DNA from: Allobacillus halotolerans
GTDB lineage: Bacteria; Bacillota; Bacilli; Bacillales; Alkalibacillaceae
Direction: 5' to 3' (one strand)
Assembly (NCBI RefSeq): GCF_028743495.1
Contig: NZ_CP117968.1
DNA: 64,000 nt
The notes under the pieces: model-generated
Databases searched by the model: none
Told to the model about the DNA's origin: nothing
What the model saw: the letters and a program-made list of their open reading frames with translations, nothing else
Part shown: positions 60,466 to 64,000 of the stretch, piece after piece
How positions within the stretch are numbered: position 1 is the stretch's first letter
Layout of the letters: the number at the start of each line of letters is the position of its first letter
Translations under genes and position numbers: made by a program

Positions 60466-61479
60466 TTGGTAACGCAGAAAAAAGAATTGACCGGTAAGCA
60501 AAAAGCTGCTGCATTGCTGATCTCCATGGGTCCAGATATCTCAGCACAAGTATATAAACACTTAACAGAAGAAGAAATTGAACAGCTAACATTAGAAATT
60601 TCTTCCGTCAAAAAAGTCGACCCAACACAGAAAGAGGAGATTTTAGACCAATTTCACCAAATAGCCCTCGCACAAAACTATATTTCCCAAGGTGGAATTG
60701 GCTATGCGAAAACTGTACTTGAGAAGGCGTTGGGCGAAAATGAAGCATCTAAAATCTTATCGCGTTTAACGACAAATCTACAAGTCCGACCATTTGATTT
60801 TGCTAGACGAGCGGATCCTACCCAAATTTATAATTTTATTCAACATGAACATCCACAGACGATCGCTCTCGTCTTGTCTTATTTGGAATCTGAGCAAGCT
60901 TCTCAGATTTTATCGGAGTTGCCAGAGGATAAGCAAGCGGATATCGCTCGTAGAATAGCGATTATGGATTCAGCATCGCCTGAAATCATTGAAGAGGTAG
61001 AACAACTACTTGAAAAGAATCTTTCGTCTACTGTTACACAGGATTACACTGAAACTGGTGGCGTTGAATCAATTGTTCAAATATTGAATGGTGTCGATCG
61101 ATCGACAGAGAGAACGATTCTAGATGAATTAGAAGTACGTGACCCTGAATTGGCGGAAGAAATCAAAACACGGATGTTTGTGTTTGAAGACATTGTTACC
61201 TTGGATCATCGAGCGATTCAGCGTGTGATCCGAGATGTAGAAAATCAAGACCTCATCATGGCTTTGAAAGTAGCTAGTGAAGAGGTGAAAGACTTAGTGT
61301 TTGAAAATATGTCTCAACGCATGGCAGAAACCATCCGAGATGAGATTGAGTATATGGGTCCTGTTCGGTTGAAGGATGTTGAGGAAGCACAAATGAGAAT
61401 TGTTGGAACCATTCGTCGATTAGAAGATATGGGCGAAATTGTTATTGCTCGAGGCGGGGGAGATGACATCATTGTCTAA
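60466..61479 (+). CDS. fliG: Flagellar motor switch protein FliG
   Basis: FliG couples the stator to the rotor. The 337-residue protein has the FliF-binding N domain (KQKAAALLISMGPDISAQVY), a middle domain with the EHPQTIALVLSYL motif near 128 and the charged C-terminal domain (VFEDIVTLDHRAIQRVIRDV) that contacts MotA. The start is a TTG placed 8-9 bases after TAGGGGGAG; no ATG or GTG fits the expected N-terminus. Its end overlaps the start region of fliH. Confidence 0.96.
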   Translation: MVTQKKELTGKQKAAALLISMGPDISAQVYKHLTEEEIEQLTLEISSVKKVDPTQKEEILDQFHQIALAQNYISQGGIGYAKTVLEKALGENEASKILSRLTTNLQVRPFDFARRADPTQIYNFIQHEHPQTIALVLSYLESEQASQILSELPEDKQADIARRIAIMDSASPEIIEEVEQLLEKNLSSTVTQDYTETGGVESIVQILNGVDRSTERTILDELEVRDPELAEEIKTRMFVFEDIVTLDHRAIQRVIRDVENQDLIMALKVASEEVKDLVFENMSQRMAETIRDEIEYMGPVRLKDVEEAQMRIVGTIRRLEDMGEIVIARGGGDDIIV

Positions 61480-62236
61480 TGTTTTCCGTTATCCGTCAGA
61501 TAAACAACTAACCGAAAGACCGATTCAAGTCGGCGCATTCCGCGACACATCTGCTGAAACAAGTACAGAATTAACTTATGAAGAACAAAGAAAACAAAAA
61601 CAAAATACTGCAGAAACGATAGTTGAACAGGCTAAAGAGCAAGCAGAACAATTTGTGGTTCAAGCGAAACAGGAAGCTGAACGATTACACGAAGAAGCAA
61701 AAGTCTCCATACAACAAGCACATCAAGAAGCAAAAGAAACGGGTTACAAAGAGGGGAAACAAGAAGGTCTTGTACAAGCAAAGGAAGAATACCAATCACT
61801 CATTGAGCAGGCGAACGATGTCGTTCACCAAGCGAAAGCCGCTTATCTAAAAAAACTATCTGATGCAGAAGAAGACTTATTGACGTTAGCTGTAGAAATT
61901 GCCGAAAAAATTATTCACCAAACGATAGAGTCAGAGAATGACCGCTTTATTCAGCTTGTGAAACAGATTGTCCATGAAGTTTCAGAGCAACCTGAAGTAC
62001 ATGTATATGTTCATCCAGAAATGTATGCATTTGTCGTGAATCAACGGGAAGAACTCGAAGGGATTTTGTCGGGTAAGGGACAACTTAGTATTTTCTCCAA
62101 TGAAGAACTATCTACCTATGCATGCTTGATCGAGTCTCCTTTTGGAAAAATCGATGCTAGTGTTGATAAGCAACTAAGCAAGGTTAAAGAAGAGCTGCTA
62201 CAGCTAGTAAAGGAGAATCAGCAGCGTGGAAGTTAA
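61472..62236 (+). CDS. fliH: Flagellar export ATPase regulator FliH
   Basis: FliH binds and restrains the export ATPase FliI and links it to the C ring. The protein has a long Glu/Gln/Lys-rich coiled coil (~25-115) and a C-terminal domain with DLLTLAVEIAEKIIHQ and VHVYVHPEMYAFV. The start is uncertain: TTG at 61472 sits 9 bases after GGGGGAG, whereas the ATG at 61463 touches that site. The gene overlaps fliG at its start and fliI at its end. Confidence 0.9.
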   Translation: MSNVFRYPSDKQLTERPIQVGAFRDTSAETSTELTYEEQRKQKQNTAETIVEQAKEQAEQFVVQAKQEAERLHEEAKVSIQQAHQEAKETGYKEGKQEGLVQAKEEYQSLIEQANDVVHQAKAAYLKKLSDAEEDLLTLAVEIAEKIIHQTIESENDRFIQLVKQIVHEVSEQPEVHVYVHPEMYAFVVNQREELEGILSGKGQLSIFSNEELSTYACLIESPFGKIDASVDKQLSKVKEELLQLVKENQQRGS

Positions 62237-63536
62237 GCGATTGGTTGAAGCATTACATAAAACTGACTCGATTGTACGTTATGGAAAGGTTTATCGGAAT
62301 GTTGGTTTGTTAATCGAATCCAAAGGGCCTGCTGTTAATATTGGAGAGGTTTGTTATATTCATTCTGCAACAAGTGAAAAGGAACCGATCCTCGCAGAGG
62401 TGGTTGGCTTTCAACATGAACATGTGTTGTTGATGCCGTATGAACAAACAAACCAAATCGGCCCTGGTAGTTTAGTAGAATCACTCAATCGATCATTGAC
62501 TGTGAAAGCTGGCGAAGGATTGATTGGCCAAGTGCTGGATGGTCTAGGTAATCCATTAGATGGGTCCAAGCTACCAAGTGACTTCATCCCTTATGAAGCA
62601 GAAAAACAACCGCTTAATCCATTAGCCAGACCGCCGATAGACCAAGTGTTATCAACAGGAATCAAAGCAATCGACACTTGTATGACGGTCGGCAGAGGCC
62701 AGCGTTTAGGAATTTTTGCAGGAAGTGGAGTCGGTAAAAGCACGTTGCTCGGAATGCTAGCCCGAAATAGTGATGCTGATGTTAACGTTTTCGCGCTTCT
62801 TGGCGAGCGTGGTAGAGAAGTAAGAGAATTCATTGAACAAGAACTGGGTACAGCAGGATTAGCCAAATCGATCGTAGTTGTTGCAACCTCTGATCAACCA
62901 GCTTTACAGCGGATCCGTGGAGCATATACAGCAACAGCGATCAGCGAATATTTCCGGGATCAAGGATATCAAGTCAATTTAATGATGGATTCCTTAACTA
63001 GAATAGCGATGGCTCAACGGGAAGTCGGATTGGCCAGTGGTGAACCGCCGACTACAAAAGGTTATCCGCCGAGTGTATTTGCCATGTTACCGAAGTTATT
63101 GGAGAGAACCGGGACAGGTGAAGTAGGAAGCATTACAGCTTTTTACACAGTGCTAGTGGATGGTGATGATATGGATGAGCCAATAGCTGATGCCGTTCGG
63201 GGTCTGTTGGATGGACACTTGGTTCTAGATCGTCGCCTCGCTGAACAAGGCCAATATCCAGCGATTAACGTTCTTAAGTCCGTCAGCCGTCTCATTCAGA
63301 AAATTGCGGATCAAGAGCATCTTGAATTGGCTAAAAAGCTACGCTCTCTGCTAGCTACCTATGAAGAAAATAAAGAGTTGATACAAATTGGTGCATATAA
63401 AAAGGGGTCTTCTGCAAAAGTGGATGAAGCGATTTATTACTATCCGGAAATCATGTCTTTCCTTGCACAAAACACAAAAGAGGACAGTAATCTTACACAA
63501 TCACTAAGCGAACTTAGCCGGATCTTGAAAGGTTGA
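62226..63536 (+). CDS. fliI: Flagellum-specific ATPase FliI
   Basis: This 436-residue F1-beta-like ATPase powers type III export of flagellar subunits. It has Walker A GIFAGSGVGKSTLLGM near 165, LLGERGREVREFIE, Walker B-region NLMMDSLTRIAMAQRE and SVFAMLPKLLERTG. A GTG start follows AAAGGAGAATCAGC within the end of fliH. The fliJ start abuts its stop. Confidence 0.96.
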   Translation: MEVKRLVEALHKTDSIVRYGKVYRNVGLLIESKGPAVNIGEVCYIHSATSEKEPILAEVVGFQHEHVLLMPYEQTNQIGPGSLVESLNRSLTVKAGEGLIGQVLDGLGNPLDGSKLPSDFIPYEAEKQPLNPLARPPIDQVLSTGIKAIDTCMTVGRGQRLGIFAGSGVGKSTLLGMLARNSDADVNVFALLGERGREVREFIEQELGTAGLAKSIVVVATSDQPALQRIRGAYTATAISEYFRDQGYQVNLMMDSLTRIAMAQREVGLASGEPPTTKGYPPSVFAMLPKLLERTGTGEVGSITAFYTVLVDGDDMDEPIADAVRGLLDGHLVLDRRLAEQGQYPAINVLKSVSRLIQKIADQEHLELAKKLRSLLATYEENKELIQIGAYKKGSSAKVDEAIYYYPEIMSFLAQNTKEDSNLTQSLSELSRILKG

Positions 63537-63541
63537 TGCTA

Positions 63542-63982
63542 ATGAACACAATCCATTCAATTGAGAGAATATATAACATTCGTGAAAAAGAAATGAACGA
63601 AGCCCAAGCGCAATATCAACGTGCAATCGATTATTTTGAAGAGCAAGCGACAGAGCTCTTTCAATTGTTAAAAAAGAAAGAGACACTTCAAGAACGGTTC
63701 GACAATCGTCTTAAAGGACGAGTAACGATTACATACATACACGCAGCACATGATTCGATTCAACGGATTGAAAAAGAGGAAAAAGCGCTCCAGACAAAGG
63801 TGCATCAAGCACGCGTGAACATGAAGCAAAAGGAAAACCAGTTGAAAGTAGCACATCTCGAAATGAAAAAGATGGAAAAGTTAATTCAACTAAAAAAAGA
63901 AGAATTAAAAGAGTTTGCAAAGAAAAAAGAAGCCGAATTCATGGATGAAATTTCTATGCAACAATACTTTCGTACGAGATAG
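63542..63982 (+). CDS. fliJ: Flagellar export chaperone FliJ
   Basis: This small coiled-coil protein (146 residues from the ATG at 63542) acts as the export stalk and chaperone escort. It is almost wholly helical and charged, with the family-like ending DEISMQQYF. ATG codons at 63536 and 63542 and a TTG at 63533 are all in frame; 63542 has GAAAGG at about 10 bases. Identification relies on position after fliI and coiled-coil character. Confidence 0.88.
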   Translation: MNTIHSIERIYNIREKEMNEAQAQYQRAIDYFEEQATELFQLLKKKETLQERFDNRLKGRVTITYIHAAHDSIQRIEKEEKALQTKVHQARVNMKQKENQLKVAHLEMKKMEKLIQLKKEELKEFAKKKEAEFMDEISMQQYFRTR

Positions 63983-63990
63983 GTGATGTT

Positions 63991-64000
63991 ATGGCAAGGA
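63991..64000 (+). CDS. Start of next flagellar-operon gene (partial, probably ylxF)
   Basis: ATGGCAAGGA follows GATAGGTGATGTT, a good ribosome binding site. Only three full codons (Met-Ala-Arg) are inside the window. In B. subtilis the next gene is ylxF, before fliK. Confidence 0.5.

Overview
This window comes from a low-GC, Gram-positive, endospore-forming and flagellated bacterium of the Bacillaceae. The evidence is the gene order, which follows the Bacillus subtilis stretch from fmt to fliJ almost gene for gene, together with a 25-codon spoVM, prkC/prpC, fapR, codY and strong AGGAGG-type ribosome binding sites. Many proteins are rich in Asp and Glu, which would fit a salt-tolerant branch of the family, but the genus cannot be named from this sequence alone.

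Layout. (1) 0-9.8 kb: translation and cell-envelope housekeeping genes (fmt end, rsmB, prpC-prkC, rsgA, rpe, thiN, spoVM, rpmB on the minus strand, yloU, fakA). A 20-unit 21-bp tandem repeat lies between spoVM and rpmB. (2) 9.8-16.0 kb: an accessory island absent from the usual order. It holds a decayed IS3-family element, an orphan secreted protein, a 413-bp MITE-like element, an ABC ATPase/FtsX-like permease pair and a minus-strand NCS2 purine-type permease. (3) 16-34.2 kb: sdaAB-sdaAA-recG, a second, inverted copy of the MITE-like element, the fatty-acid/phospholipid operon fapR-plsX-fabD-fabG-acpP, rnc, smc, the SRP genes ftsY-ylxM-ffh, and rpsP-khpA-ylqD-rimM-trmD-rplS. A small minus-strand UPF0435 gene sits between rnc and smc. 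(4) 34.2-43.4 kb: a second accessory island. A cobalamin riboswitch precedes a secreted, membrane-anchored alpha/alpha-barrel protein and a DUF4430 (transcobalamin-like) lipoprotein. An ECF-type transporter (EcfT, fused double ATPase, S component) follows, then minus-strand hemolysin III and iron-dependent alcohol dehydrogenase genes. (5) 43.4-57.2 kb: rbgA, rnhB, ylqG, ylqH, sucCD, dprA, a 260-bp MITE with an 8-bp target duplication, topA, xerC, hslVU and codY. trmFO, normally between topA and xerC, is missing. (6) 57.2-64 kb: the start of the large flagellar operon (flgB-flgC-fliE-F-G-H-I-J and the first codons of the next gene).

The most interesting system is the B12-regulated island. Animal B12 carriers (intrinsic factor, transcobalamin) have an alpha6/alpha6 barrel followed by a small beta domain related to DUF4430. 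Here those two modules appear as two adjacent, separately anchored surface proteins under a cobalamin riboswitch, followed by a complete ECF importer. I infer a surface capture plus membrane uptake system for cobalamin or related corrinoids. The ecfT gene appears to carry a one-base deletion at its second codon, and its leader has mutually exclusive hairpins that look like an attenuator. Elsewhere, two kinds of MITE-like element with unrelated ends share a nearly identical core of about 65 bp, which suggests modular exchange between non-autonomous elements.
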